From the NCBI GenBank assembly GCA_003956705.1, contig QZCP01000089.1, positions 112,370-176,369 of the forward strand: a stretch of 64,000 nucleotides of DNA, read 5' to 3'. Position 1 is the stretch's first letter, and each line of letters begins with the position of its first letter. This DNA is from Brevipalpus yothersi (lineage: Eukaryota; Arthropoda; Arachnida; Trombidiformes; Tenuipalpidae). The translations under genes and the position numbers were made by a program. Under the pieces are notes generated by a model. The model saw only the letters and a list, made by a program, of their open reading frames with translations, was not told where the DNA came from and searched no databases. Positions 15,748 to 28,011 of the stretch are shown here, one piece after another.

Positions 15748-15791
<44 letters not shown>

Positions 15792-16870
15792 CTGTTCTAA
15801 AGCTATTAAGCGTGTGACCTTACGATTATTTCATGGCCTACCCAAAATGTTCAGTTTGAAATACTTGGTCAGTAAATACCCAGAAAAGTACTAGTGAGAG
15901 AGAGGAAGAGAATAGTTCACTTTGTGATAGAAGCAAACACCAATTGCAGCCTCTCCATTTAACGGTAAACACGAGTATCTGGAGTAATTGTTTGGAGTTT
16001 CCAATAATCCCACTACAGAACTCCACTACATCAACCGCTATTAGTTTGTAGCCCTAAAATTACTGGTGAAGCAAGCCATGGCTATACATCAGGCTTGACC
16101 TCCACACAAGCACACACAACTTTGCTTAGATAAACTGACCCTTCTTCACCTGGACATTTGATGAAGATGGTCAGTTCGATGAATAAAGTGTTTTGGGATA
16201 TTCACAAAACGATGAATAGAGTTTAATGATGCGTTCGAAAGCTGATTTTCACATTCAATCTTTATTATTTTCTCGAGAGGCGATCATTTTCGAGAATTCT
16301 GAAAATAAATGAGCATTTTTGGTAGAAAAAATTTGTGAAAAACCATCAGAATTCTCATGATCCTCTTCATATTGACTTATTTGACCCTTTTGGGAAAGAG
16401 AAAGAGAGAGAGAAAGTTGAAAAAGGATTCTCTACACTTGGAAAAAGGTGACAAGAAACGGTAGAGCACTTTCCGGACACTCCTGGGAATGATGAGTGGC
16501 AATCTATGGGTTACATAAGGTACATAGTTGCAATTTCTGTGAGAAAAAGAAGAAAAGGAAGCACTCAAGAAGTGATATCACTACAATCAAGAGGAACCTT
16601 GCGGATGAATTCGAGTGTTGAGGCAATCATCTTCGGAGAATGACAATAATGTCAATGTTCAGAAGGTGGAGTAGTATCAAAATGTTCCCAGAGATAGGTA
16701 GTTATAGAAGGTAAGGTAAATACTCTTATACCAGTAAAGAAAGGTACAAGTTTGCAAAGAATTGAACGGATGAATTTCAGATGGAAAAAATTGTTCGTCG
16801 AATGAAAGAATTTGGTACAAAAAAATGTTTTGAAATCGATTATTTCAAAACAGTTTCCTAGAGTCTGAAG

Positions 16871-16953
<83 letters not shown>

Positions 16954-18924
16954 CATCCAACAGAGATATTTTGTAATAAAGCTTCTCTGAAGCTGGAAGT
17001 TATCTGAAAATTCCATGAATCATAATCCTATTTTCTTTGATCACAGAATCTTAGAGTGGAAGCATACTAAGAGGATCCAATTTTGAACTTGTTTTCATTT
17101 ATGATATCAAACTTTTTCCACAATGATAGAGATAGAATGACATTTACCAGTCTTCTCTCAGCCATTTAAAGGCATACTCATATACTATATTAATAGGTTT
17201 CTTTCTTTGAAAAAGAGAGCATTTGATTGTCTGGATTCCTTTTTTTCTTTTCTCTATCTCCACATAATTCATAATGAGAGTTTCTTCTCTATCTCCTAGA
17301 CAAATCACGCTCCTCACAAACTCACAAATAGGAAGTTCCATTTCATTTCGAAGTCTTATGGGTTTCAAAGGATTGGAGTAATTCTTTTAATGTACAAAAT
17401 TCACCATAAACTTCTTGCAAGAAAATGGAAACATCGTATATAACTTATAAAATGTGAGTAAGAAGAAGAAAACTTATGCAAAATATGTACAAAGTATCAA
17501 AATCAGTAGCATTTGATGTGAGACTTGTTTTTCTTCTTGAAGCGTCTGAATCATGAGCTAACTTCCCAAGCTATTGACAATTCTCTGGATAGTCTTGATA
17601 TAAATTCTCACGTCAAACGCAAGCTATTGCTATTTATCTGGATGAAGAATCAGGAAGGCGGTCACCAACTAGACGTAAACAACTTTGCGGGGGATATCAG
17701 CCTCTTGATGATATAATTCTCAGAACTCTGAGTTAGAGGGTGGCATTTTTGGGATAGAATGTACTATTCTAGCTCTCAAAGAGAACACAAATACCAATCA
17801 TCAATATTTTTTGGAAGATAACATAGCTGTATTGTTGCTAATTTTGATTGTACGGGCCAATCAAGCGAAGCTTGAAGAGTTTGCAATCATTTGAATATTC
17901 AAAAAATAAATAAAGCCCAAGGCAAGGTGTCAAGGCATCATCATGTATGAGTAAGGTATAAGTGTATACATATACTCATGTTGAATGATGAATTCACCAA
18001 GAGAGAAAGATAAATTGATGATAATACCAGATTATCTGCAGAACAAACACGTGCATGAAAATTATTGCTCCAAGAAATAATGCTTGTAAATAATAATAAG
18101 TTGATTCTGCATATTTTCTCCACTACAGATCGGAAGGAAACGAAGAGATACCTCTCTCTTTTTCTGATATAGCTAGTGGGAAGAATTCATCACAAGGGAA
18201 TAAGAAAAAAAGGCGAGTCAATGTGTACCCTGGAGGCATATAAAGTTATAACACATACACACAGTGGCGGGAAAAAGTTCATATCTGTAACCAATATTCT
18301 AGTGGTATAAGAATAAAGTGTATGTGTGACTAGAGGAGAGAGAAAAGAGAAAAAAAACATTGTCATCGAATGAGAAGGGAGAGAGAAGAGAGCAAAGAAT
18401 TCATGTCACTTGTTTGCTGATTAGTTGTATATGATGACGAAAAACGGTATTCGAGAACATGATGTGTGAGCCTGAGGCGACTAATCTTTCAATCTTGGCA
18501 TAAGCTGTTAGTAATGACTAAAATGGTGCTTCTTCGTGTAGTAATATCGATAAGGAACCCAAGAAGAGGATATTAGGATCCAAATTGTCCCGAATTTTGG
18601 GATGGATTATCAGTATGAGAGAGAGAGAGAGAGAGAGAGAGAGTATGGATCATATACAGAGTGGCCAGAGTATTCCTCTCAATCTATGAGTACATCATGG
18701 GGATTTATTTCATCAACAGAGTGTATGTGTGTATAAGTTACTTGTATCATTTAAGATCAGTGAAGATGGGAGAACTAAAATGTTCCCTAAACATGGGTGA
18801 AGAATATCGTTCTATTGGAAGAAAAATTGAGCCTCAATGATCATCAGTCATTATTTTTGCCCAAAACATTTCTTGATAAGTTATTTTGCCCAGTTCAATA
18901 CATGGACCCACAGTGCTTTGGATA

Positions 18925-18960
<36 letters not shown>

Positions 18961-20773
18961 CTTTCTAAATGGATGAATTTGGACCTTCTTGTGAGAACAC
19001 AGAAAAGGCCATACTCCTTGGATAATGGGAACCGAACTGAGTGAACATTAAATCGGTAGGCCAAACTAACGGTTCTTCATCTTCTTACACACACATCATC
19101 GTCGTCCTCTGGGTAACAAGTAAGTCTTTCCATAAAATCAGTGTACAAAAAAGTTATTTATTATTGCTCTCTTTCTTTCTTCTTTCTCTTTCATCTTTAT
19201 CCTCTATCTTCTTCTTCTTTCTCCTCATCTCGTCTCTTAACTTCATCTTTCACAGGAAATCATCCGAGTCTATGTTTCAGCTTAGAAATTTTTTTCCTGT
19301 TTTTTCCCTCCTCCTCTTTTACCAGTTTGATTGTGGATAATCTAGTCTCAGCTTTTGATCGTTTTTCTCTCAACACATCTTGACCAAACATCCTACATCT
19401 GCTATGTTGGAGCATTATCATTCAGCATTAACGTTCCTAGTTTCATGATCAGATACATGATACATTTTGGATTCAATTCATGAACAGAATCAAAATAGTC
19501 TGCGGATAGCTTTTGATGATGATACCTAGGAAAGGGGAAGGATCCACATGGGAAGATGGAAAATTTCAAATCTCACTGCTGAACATGGTTTCCTGTAATG
19601 ATGATCCCAATCAATACAATCAAGATACAGTGAAGTTATGGATGATTGTAATCAAAATCAATTCTCTCATAGAAGTAGGAGAGAAAAGATTCTTCCAAGT
19701 CATTTCCTACCTTACATCATTTCCGCTTCCTAGTGTGCAACTTTCATGTTCCACTGATCATATCGATGAAAAATAAAAAACAAGAATCACAATCTATCTA
19801 CTCAGCTCAGTCCTTTGGAGCAATTGAGACTTGAAAATAAAAATAAATTCTAAGTATATATACACAAAAGTTTTTTTGAACAATAGCCAGATAAAATGCC
19901 AATCCTGTCCATTCCAATTTAGGATCAGTTTATAAATACCAACACTTTCGCATCAAGAAAGAAAGAATACTAGAGAACTCATTCTAAGTCATAAGTTTTG
20001 AGAGTTTTCAAGAAAAAAATAGTCCAAAAAGTGAGCATGTATATCTCGTATCAATCTAGAAACCCATTTATGAGACTCTTCTGAGCATCAAATTACTGCG
20101 GTATAAAAGGAATCCTCAAATGAGAACGAAAGTTTGTGTTCTTCATTTTTATTCCGATTGCACAATTCAAACTTGACTCTATGAAGCGAATATTTTCTTT
20201 TACTTTCACGACAAACATGTCAAAGATTAATTGGGATGTGAAAAAAGATTATCATTATCCTATATATTTAGTGAAAGAAAAATATTCCCATAGGAACATC
20301 ATACATATTAGAGGTATGTGTGTGTATGCCTATGTGTGCAAGCGTTGGTAAGCTTTTCATGCTTTTTCAAATTGGATTTGATTAGGCTGGCGCGAAAAAA
20401 AAGTTGCGACACAGATCAAGTAAGAACAGGAAAGAAATAAGAAAAGAAAAGGAAACTAGCAACAAATTGTACAGTTCATACAGGAAACTAGTAGTCGAAG
20501 TAAATAAGGAATCACCCTCTAAACACATCCACAAAGTTTTCCTCTCTCTCTTTTTCTTTCTTTCTTCTGGATTCCCTATGATGTGTTCCCTTTCTTTCCT
20601 CTTTGCTAGAAAAAAAAGTCTGTCGCCTTTTTTACTCTCCTAGTTTTGATGATTGTTGTCTGGTTGAACAAGATCTTTGTAATAGAAATGCGTGTTTAGA
20701 CTGGAGGGACATTAACGCCAATGGACTGTAAGTTCTTCCAACGCTTTCCCACAACTTAAGGAATAAAATGTGT

Positions 20774-20848
<75 letters not shown>

Positions 20849-22115
20849 GGAGGAAGTGGAAAAAAAGGAAGAGGGATCAACAGAGGAAAAGTTTATATCA
20901 ATGTTCTGGTGGAGAATTTTAGTTCCAGACAGTGTGCAAGAAAAGAATATGTGATAAAAATGTCCCTGAATTTTTGAAGCCATCATCATAATCATTAGAG
21001 TGGAAAGAGAGAGAGGAGAGACCATGAATTCCGACACACATAGAATATCTTTTTCCCCCTTACTTGTATCTGATGATGTATATGGTCTGAATACAACACT
21101 CTATTGGACCAATGCTGTTGATACTAATGACTATAGATATTTATATATATATGATCAAATGTGTATGTTCATTGTATGCGAATGCCATTTTGTTCACATT
21201 AATCAGTAGCAGTATTAGTAGTGATAGTAGTGGCAGTATGAAAATATATGTGTGATAAACTTGAGCTTACATTGTATTCTCAAAAAGAATGGCTCACTTT
21301 TGGCCTCACCAATTGAGTTGGCAGCGGAGCACTGATAGTGGCCACGATATACTTTTTTAACCCTTTGTAATACTAGTGAATGATTAAACACAAGAACACC
21401 ATTGGCCAAATCATTAATCACTAGATTATTATTATGATACCAATTCACTTCAGTAACAGGCAATTTTGATATCAAATTACACTCTAATATCACATCGATC
21501 CCTTCTTTTATTGTGTTTGGGTTTATTTTCGCACCAAGTTTGATCCACAATTTAGGCACATCTGTAACATTAGAGTTCAATTTATATACATAAATATACA
21601 CACATATGAACTTTTCGATGGGTCCAGACGAAACAATTTGGACAAAGTAGATGAACCCATCGCGCAATGTTGATCAAGTTTCAAGGAAGATTTAATGAAG
21701 AATAAGAACATGTTGACATTCACTCACCGAAAATTTTGAAAAATATAACAGAATGTTGAGTTTTATCATCACGATAATCTACCCGGCATCGGTATTCTCC
21801 TTCATCTTCATCAGTAGCATTCTGAATCACCAGATGAGGTATAGTAGATGTTTCATTTAAAGTGACACGATTGTCAGGACCACTACGTTTGGCCTGAGTT
21901 AGGGACACTTCACGAGCATCGACACTATAGAAAGGCACACTTTGCTTATTCTTGTACCACAACATAAGTGAAATAGCTTCTGTATTCCAATCAGATACGT
22001 TGCATGGTAAGGCGATCGTTGAACCTTTTCGGCCAATATACTGAGGTTCCACTGAAGGAATACACATATTGAGCACAGAAGAAAAGAAAACAAAGGCTAT
22101 TATCATCGAGAACAT
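464..22115 (-). CDS. Sidestep-family Ig/FN3 transmembrane receptor (3' end outside window)
   Basis: Cell-surface receptor of the Sidestep family, which in flies binds Beat proteins during motor-axon guidance. I joined seven exons by splice sites and phase: 21728..22115 (Ig1), 21271..21561 (Ig4-like), 9398..9688 (Ig5-like), 6544..6861 (FN3), 6068..6235 (transmembrane), 2666..2808 and 464..703 (cytoplasmic). All junctions from Ig1 to the exon at 2666 are phase 1; the next junction and the donor at 463 are phase 0, so coding continues outside the window. Ig1 shows the family signature LWYKNK...YSVDAR...YRCRVDYRD. The last Ig exon keeps VCRP...YTP...NEIG...EPC...IIP (first residue phase-dependent). 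Only three Ig exons are visible instead of five: Ig1 and the Ig4-like exon are 166 bp apart, leaving no room for Ig2 and Ig3. The 5' end is uncertain (see the Ig1 exon). Family assignment is strong; the orthologue within the family is not resolved. Confidence 0.8.
704..2665. other. Intron of the Side-like gene
   Basis: AT-rich noncoding sequence. It contains a short CA run near 1215-1232 and pyrimidine-rich patches near 1619 and 1990. I saw no further exon. Confidence 0.5.
2666..2808 (-). CDS. Side-like gene, small cytoplasmic exon (hidden)
   Basis: This short exon was found by phase logic. The transmembrane exon ends with one leftover base and the 464..703 exon starts phase 0, so a linking exon is required. 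Between a ctaAG acceptor and a GTAAGC donor on the minus strand there is an open stretch of 143 bases reading DYDPIDPTFGTIFKPYHGSL and on to SSPPRTTI. Its start and end phases both fit. The Tyr/Pro-rich content suits a cytoplasmic tail. It was inferred from splice sites and has not been checked against transcripts. Confidence 0.65.
2886..2927. repeat. (CT)n microsatellite
   Basis: Nearly pure CT tract of about 42 bp inside the Side-like intron. Confidence 0.95.
4634..4701. repeat. (CT)n microsatellite
   Basis: CT tract of about 68 bp in the same intron, among the longest in the window. Confidence 0.95.
6068..6235 (-). CDS. Side-like gene, transmembrane exon
   Basis: The exon reads SFDEGDERGYSPVLAIFLAI, then a run of hydrophobic residues (IVSIILLFAITTVVFI) and a stop-transfer RRK, which gives a single type I membrane span. 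It starts with two leftover bases, matching the phase-1 end of the FN3 exon, and ends AAAG before gtgagg. Confidence 0.8.
6544..6861 (-). CDS. Side-like gene, fibronectin type III exon
   Basis: It encodes an FN3 domain: VPEEVNNCSVKNQTLSSLLV at the start, FVLDDLAPEEQYDLRIFAKT in the middle and NGSFD across the junction. The acceptor is tccaag and the phase-1 donor is G|GTTCGT, a weak site chosen because its phase fits the next exon. Confidence 0.75.
6862..9397. other. Intron of the Side-like gene
   Basis: Noncoding, with a long GA tract at 8889-8953. No additional exon was seen. Confidence 0.5.
8889..8953. repeat. (GA)n microsatellite
   Basis: Pure GA tract of about 65 bp. Confidence 0.95.
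9398..9688 (-). CDS. Side-like gene, Ig5-like exon
   Basis: Phase 1 to phase 1 exon reading PPMCRPNQRQVYSIAHDEEA, then IRCEL...FQWRLNN, a Tyr-containing YTPRNKLGYGSIFC and NEIGQQQEPCQFKIIPS. The CRP start, NEIG and EPC..IIP match the fifth Ig domain of Sidestep proteins. The donor is gtaagt. Confidence 0.8.
10344..10391. repeat. (GA)n microsatellite
   Basis: GA tract of about 48 bp within the large intron. Confidence 0.95.
15308..15357. repeat. (GA)n microsatellite
   Basis: GA tract of about 50 bp that directly abuts the GC-rich island on its right. Confidence 0.95.
15360..15690. other. GC-rich island, possible repeat-derived insert
   Basis: By eye this block is far richer in G and C than the surrounding AT-rich intron. 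It is bounded by GA tracts (15308-15357 on the left, 15752-15789 a little to the right). It contains an 8-bp inverted pair, GGTAGCAC (15415-15422) and GTGCTACC (15449-15456), and the small palindrome CCGGCAAGCCGG just before it. An open frame of 126 codons crosses it (15368-15748, plus), but I recognise no domain. A T-arm-like GGTTCGAA occurs on the minus strand without matching stems, so I do not call a tRNA. It may be a SINE or retroelement fragment. Confidence 0.4.
15752..15789. repeat. (GA)n microsatellite
   Basis: GA tract of about 38 bp on the right side of the GC-rich island. Confidence 0.9.
16887..16951. repeat. (GA)n microsatellite
   Basis: GA tract of about 65 bp preceded by GAAA units. 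Confidence 0.95.
20776..20845. repeat. (GA)n microsatellite
   Basis: Pure GA tract of about 70 bp near the end of the large intron. Confidence 0.95.
21271..21561 (-). CDS. Side-like gene, Ig4-like exon
   Basis: Phase 1 to phase 1 exon reading DVPKLWIKLGAKINPNTIKE, GIDVILECN...VNWYHNN, then SLVLQRVKKVYRGHYQCSAA and GEAKSEPFFLRIQ. The L-G-x-x-[IL]-N-P start with EG.DV..EC and SLVLQ.V is typical of the fourth Ig domain of Sidestep proteins. It is spliced directly to the Ig1 exon across a 166-bp intron (21562-21727). Confidence 0.8.
21728..22115 (-). CDS. Side-like gene, Ig1 exon with possible signal peptide
   Basis: It encodes an N-terminal V-type Ig domain: LPCNVSDWN, LMLWYKNK, PFYSVDAREVSL, DEDEGEYRCRVDYRD. 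Two 5' ends are possible. An ATG at 22115 gives MFSMIIAFVFFSSVLNMCIP, which looks like a signal peptide. Alternatively, a good acceptor (ccttcAG) puts the exon start at 22051 in phase 1, like the junctions downstream, and the hydrophobic residues would then only be the translated pyrimidine tract of an intron whose signal-peptide exon lies further right. Confidence 0.75.
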
Positions 22116-23114
22116 GTTTATTGTTGTCAAAATAAAGCCACAAAATACATTTATGAAAGTATTTTCAAATTAAAACCTACCAATTTTGTAATATATCTCA
22201 AAAAACCACATCATGTAAAATATATTTAAGATCATTTTTCAGCCAAAAGAATGCATGTGAGAAAAACTAGAAAATCTGTGAGCAAGTTACATCTAATAGT
22301 GAGAAATGCATTCTCCCAAGAAAGAATCTTTCGCCGCTCGTGAGCCAAGCTTCTGCGCGCAAAGTTGTATTCCAACAGAATCTGCACTCTGATTTTCTTT
22401 CTCTCTCTCGCCTAACATATTCTCATATTCTCATCCAAAACTGACTTACATGGGAAACTCATATTGAAGTCCATCAGTGGTCATAGATTTAGACATTTGG
22501 AGAAATCATTTCCATTTCTCTTGCGTCATGAAATATTCTAAAATTCAGACAAAGTGACATTCCCTACATACTTCTAGTACACACACATTTTCTTAATCTA
22601 GTGAGCTTCTGCCATGTAGAAGCAATTTTGGTTAAATCTTTTCCATTTCTTATCCAAAGGATTTAGTGTTTCCATTTAGAGTGAGATTATAGGCAAATGA
22701 GCTTTGAGATGTCCAGAGATGAGCATTCCACAGAGGTTCAAGTCCAACACACATTCGAATGCATCCAGAGGAGTGAGAGAGAGAGAACCAAGATTTGAAA
22801 TGAGTTGGATAAGGAACATAGCATTCATTCTTAATGATGCGAACTAAAGAATTACTGGAACCTCCAAAATGATATCCACAAAACATGGCGAAAATCCTAG
22901 GAGACTTCATTTCCCCATGATGAAAGAAGTTCAGATAATCTGGACAAATGTTTCAAAATGATTTGATTTGAAATATTTCCCGTAACTATGAACTCGATTT
23001 GAGGGCAAAAGAGAATCAGTATAAAGAAATAGGCATACAATGTTGAAGCTGCAACTCGATTTTACAATTCAACAGAATGAACATGTCAAGCATGAAACTT
23101 CAAAATGGAGAGAG

Positions 23115-23116
<2 letters not shown>

Positions 23117-23177
<61 letters not shown>
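23117..23177. repeat. (GA)n microsatellite
   Basis: GA tract of about 61 bp. Confidence 0.95.
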
Positions 23178-23181
<4 letters not shown>

Positions 23182-24111
23182 TCCAGTAGAACTGAGATGA
23201 ACTTGGCATGATAATGCTGAACTGCACAATTAACCAGGACCTGTACAAGTGAGCCATCATCATTTGGAATCCATCGAATTAAATCATGACAGATAGTAAC
23301 AATATAAAATTGAACTTCAATGAGATTTTATATTGACTGTAAACAAAATGGGAGTTATATTCAAAATTTTCGATACAAAATTTAACTTTTACTCTACTTT
23401 TTCTTTCTTTTCTGTGGACTTTTTCTGCTTTCACTTTTTCCAGTATCATTTTTTTCCACCAGAAGAAATAAAACCAAGTCTACATGATTGAAGAATGCTG
23501 GGAGAGCACATTGTTTGCCACAATAAATAGAGCTTTTTGACAAGCATGGAGAAGTGGAAGAAAGAATCTTTCTCTTTCTCTCTCTCTCTCTCTAGCTACT
23601 TGAACACAGAGCAGATCAAATGTAAAAAGATATATAAAAGTTCAAAAAAGCTCACAATCTTATGGCAAAAAGCAAGCAAAGAAATACAGAAGTACAGTCG
23701 ATATCCTATGTGATATTCTCTCTCTTCTTCATCTTCGCCATCTTCAACTTTATCGTCTATCTAGCTTGCCCTTCAATGGTTCCAAGTGGAAAGATAGAGG
23801 GGAGGAGAAAAAGAAAGAGAGAGAAAGAAAGAAAGAAAGAAAGAAAGAGAGAAGATCAAATATATAAACATAATGGCTGCCACCCACTGGCACCTCTCAA
23901 GTCACAGAGAGGAAGAGTGATAGCAGTGCAATAAAGGATGAAGAGGGTGAAAGTGAAGAAGTAAGGAGAAGAAAGTGAAGATGCTTGATGCAAATGGAAT
24001 GAATTCAAATTCAAGTGAATGAATGAATGGATGAATTTGGATGCACAAAATCGAACCTCCTCCCCACACCTCCCCACTATACTCGACAATGATGGGCAGA
24101 ATAATGGTGAT

Positions 24112-24114
<3 letters not shown>

Positions 24115-24159
<45 letters not shown>
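24115..24159. repeat. (GA)n microsatellite
   Basis: GA tract of about 45 bp. Confidence 0.95.
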
Positions 24160-24162
<3 letters not shown>

Positions 24163-25496
24163 TTGGATGAGAGAGCAAAAAGGTGGAAGAGTGTCACGTT
24201 ATTATTATTATTCCTAACGATTTGCCTGGGATTCCTCTTTGAACCCTCGAAAAAAAATGTTCTGTCACTTAGCTTTGGATTCTTCTACTTTTTTCTTGCC
24301 TCCACATCTTCCGGAAGCTAAATACACAAATAGACAGATAGACATAATACACACACACATACACACATAGTCACATAGCAAAAAGAGGAAAAAGACTGAT
24401 AAACTGGGGAACGAGATTGTTTATTAATGAGAAGTGGATGTGCGGTGATGATTAAGGAAGTAAGTTAGAGGTCTCTTAAAGAGATAGAGATACACAAACA
24501 CCTTCCAGTCGAAATTGTAACACTTTTCCAAGCTCCAAGTCAACTTATTTCTCATCCAGCTTCATTCAACATCCGTTAAGCACTGATAATGCAACTTGAT
24601 TGGCACCGTTTGCTGATTCGAATCTAATTGGATTCTCTGTTATTTGATGTAATTACGAAAGACTCCTCTCTCTCTTTCTTTCTTCCCCCAGAATGAGAAC
24701 CATTCTCAGATCACTTGAAAAGTGAGGAAAAAGGGTTGACAAGTTTGGGGGATGTGTGAATGTTTCAAGCTATGCTTATAATTACTCAGTTATCGGAGTT
24801 TGCCCTCAGAGACAATCAGAGAAAATAGCCTATCCAAAATAGAGGAGAGAAACAGGAAGAAAAATGGTATTCCAAGAAGCTTAATACATTTCTTTCACTT
24901 TGTTATCTTGAAATGTTTTGTTTGTGAGTGTGAAGATTAAGAGTAATACTGGCATTTTTCAGTTTTACTTTAAAATTCTAGTGCTACAAATAATACATTT
25001 CAATGCTCAACTTTTCAACATGTTAACAGAGGAAAACATATGAGGATAGCCTCCTTCTAGTCCAAATGATGGATCGAACTGTCTAAAGTTTCCATCTCAT
25101 CTCAGAATTGTCAACCATATCCATCTACCACATCCCCATACACAGTGATACAGTTTCAGTTGACATTAGCATTGTGTATGGGCCCATGTAATAATACAAT
25201 GGGAATCCTTTTTCGCCGAGAATCCTATCATCAATGATGGTGCTTGTTTCCACTATCTTTCCCTTTCAATGTCATCATCTTCCTTAATCAACATAAGTAT
25301 CATCGCATGGCCATTATTATTCAGGCCATTTGATTAGCTCGTTTGCTCGATTTCACCATGAACGTCACTTTGAATTGCTGATGGGCTTGTGTGAAATGCC
25401 ATCGTTGAGAATGATCTACAATAACGATTTACTGTATACTGTTGTTGCTTCAGCTTGATTTGACTTACACAAGAATCTCCAAAAATAAGGTCCACC

Positions 25497-25500
<4 letters not shown>

Positions 25501-25554
<54 letters not shown>
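25501..25554. repeat. (CT)n microsatellite
   Basis: CT tract of about 54 bp. Confidence 0.95.
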
Positions 25555-25557
<3 letters not shown>

Positions 25558-28011
25558 TTCATTCATCTACTATGAGCATCTTTTCCCGAAAGCAAATCCT
25601 TGATTCATTTGTTTTTACTTCTACTGGGATAACACTGGCGTGCTCATTATCATCACTCTCTCCATCTTCATACTGTTATTTCATAGTTCCATTAGCTCTA
25701 TTATGGCGTCACATGGGGTTTTATATTCTCTCTTTCTCTCTCTTTCTCTTTATTTCCATTTTTCCATCCAGTATCAACAGTCTGAGCAGAAATTGCATAA
25801 ATTTCAAAGTTTTGACAGGTGATAATTTGTGCCAGATAATTCACAGAAGGCTGCCCTGGATGATGTTAAGTACAGACAGAACATGTTGGTAGACATTAGA
25901 GAATAATGTTCCAAATGATGATAGAATCGATGATGAAAATTTGATGAGAATAAGCTGAATTAAAAGGCTGCTGTTAAGTTGATGATGTTCTACCTGATTA
26001 AGTGAGAATTAAGTCAAATTGAACTTTGATCTCGTGGATAATCATGTTTTTGGAAAGATAATTGCAACTTTGAGCAAAGTTGATATCAGTCAAAATTGTT
26101 GAGTCTGAAGGTTTGCTACAAACCTCAAGCGGATTATATTCTTCTTATTTCTCTCAAATAAACACGAATGATACGAAATTCGAGTCTAATGTACCAGGTA
26201 GATCAGTGTGCAATATCCATTTAAGATGCTCGATAAAAATTTTCCAGAATCTTTTACGAAAGAATATGAAATGAGAGAGAAAATATTCACATTTTTTCTT
26301 CTCAGGGAATTGAAATCTCGAGACACTCAAATTGTTGGTATAATGAGTAGATTGATGTTTCTGGGCAACCAGAGAGTCAAAAAATATTCTGATATTTTGA
26401 TATCTCGATACAAATGTACCTGAAAATATTTATGTTGGAATTTCAATGGGCACAGCCAAACTCATACACCGATAGTCATCGAAGTGCTCAGAATTCTCTC
26501 TTACTCATACTGAATAAAAACTGATGATGATGTCTACAGTATCCATTCATCTGGTATGGTGATGATCAATCTACTGAGTGACCATAACTTTTCTTGGAAT
26601 TTTTTGACAAATTTTTTGTCTTCTCTCTCTTTGAACCTTTTAAGCCATACCATTTTCTTGCTCACTTCTTACTGTTCACTGAAGGAGGAATACAGTTATT
26701 TTGTCAGTTGGAAAAATTGTATGCTCATATACAATTGGGGAGAGGAGAATGTAGTTTTTCATCCTAAAATATGTTCACTTTTCCATTGGAAAAATATTTT
26801 CTTTCTCTTCTTCTGATCATTTGCCAAACTCTGGACACCTTGTATTCGAAGATCATGTAAAAAAGGGAGAGAGAGAGAAGCAGAAATAGAGTCCATCAGC
26901 ATTATTCAATATCGATAATGGGAACCATTGATAGAGTGTTTTGGGATGATTCTAGGGAATCGTTGGACAAGCTATCAGTATGATTGCAGCTTGCAGTTTC
27001 TTGTTTTTATCTTCTTCTTTTGGTGGAAAAACTTTCGGTCCATTTTGTGACAAAATGAATGAAAATCTTACATCTTGCTACTCTATCAATATGGTAAAAA
27101 TGGCCATTCCAGAGTGAGAGAGAGAGTAAAGTTTGAAGGAAGAAAATTTATCATTCTCTCTACACTTTCAAGATCGACAAATCGGTTTGAAGAAGCCAAT
27201 TCAAAGTGAGCAAAATAAGATTTATCGTTTTCTTCATTCATGCACGATCAACAATCCACTGGCCATTCATTTGTAACTGAAGTAGATCATACTATCGAAC
27301 ACTTGCTTTTATCCAAAGTTATCCAACAGTTTTATTCGGATTCTTGAGATCTAAATCAGAGTGTATAAAGATTTACGAAAATTGAAATACAAAAAAAAAG
27401 TTATTTTCAACGGAAAAGAGAAAAAAATCGCTTTTAGCTCGGATGAAAAATCTTGAAATCTCAGTGTGAAGAAAGGAAATAGATTTAGATTCAGATGAGT
27501 GATCATGATCATGAAAATGTTGATGGATCCGAATTTTTGATGGAGAGAGACAAATGTTTGTTTGACACATGTTCAAGAATGATGCATGACACCTTTTTTA
27601 ATAAATTTTTTTTTTCGATTCTTGGTACGCATTGAGGAGCACATTCCAAAGCATTCAATGCCACAAAATTTTTACCAACCAAGAGATCCACGTTCCAACT
27701 GCAGATTTGGTTTGCCGCAGACTAGTTGCTTGAATGGAATGAGTCTACAAAAAATCTTGAGCGGAAAAATTGTTCAAATCCTCTCGCTACAACATGAGAA
27801 TGGAGTATCAGAATATGTATAAAATTAGAGGAAATAAATTTGATTATGAAGATATGAAGAGAAAAAGAGTCCAATCTTCTAACAAGTGATTTAAACGAGA
27901 TGGATGAAATATCTCGTTACAAAATGATTTCAATGATTACAAGATTGATCAAAGTATTCAAATGAGATGGTGAATACCCGTAAAAGGATCATTAAATATG
28001 AGATGAATACA

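Larger units (their letters stand above)
9689..21270. other. 11.6-kb intron of the Side-like gene
   Basis: I saw no Ig-type exon here on either strand. The interval holds many GA/CT tracts and one GC-rich island (15360-15690) unlike its surroundings. The longer open frames (for example 12406-13050) are low in conserved content and contain Ser-Leu microsatellite translation, so I do not call them genes. Confidence 0.5.

Noticed and set aside
15368..15748. 126-codon open frame and a tRNA-like GGTTCGAA in the GC-rich island
   Set aside because: No known protein motif. The bases around GGTTCGAA do not pair as a T-arm, and no A box or acceptor stem was found.
18260..18276. CAGTGGCGG-like sequence (also near 59810) as a transposon end
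   Set aside because: No partner end or target duplication was found; the similarity is too short.
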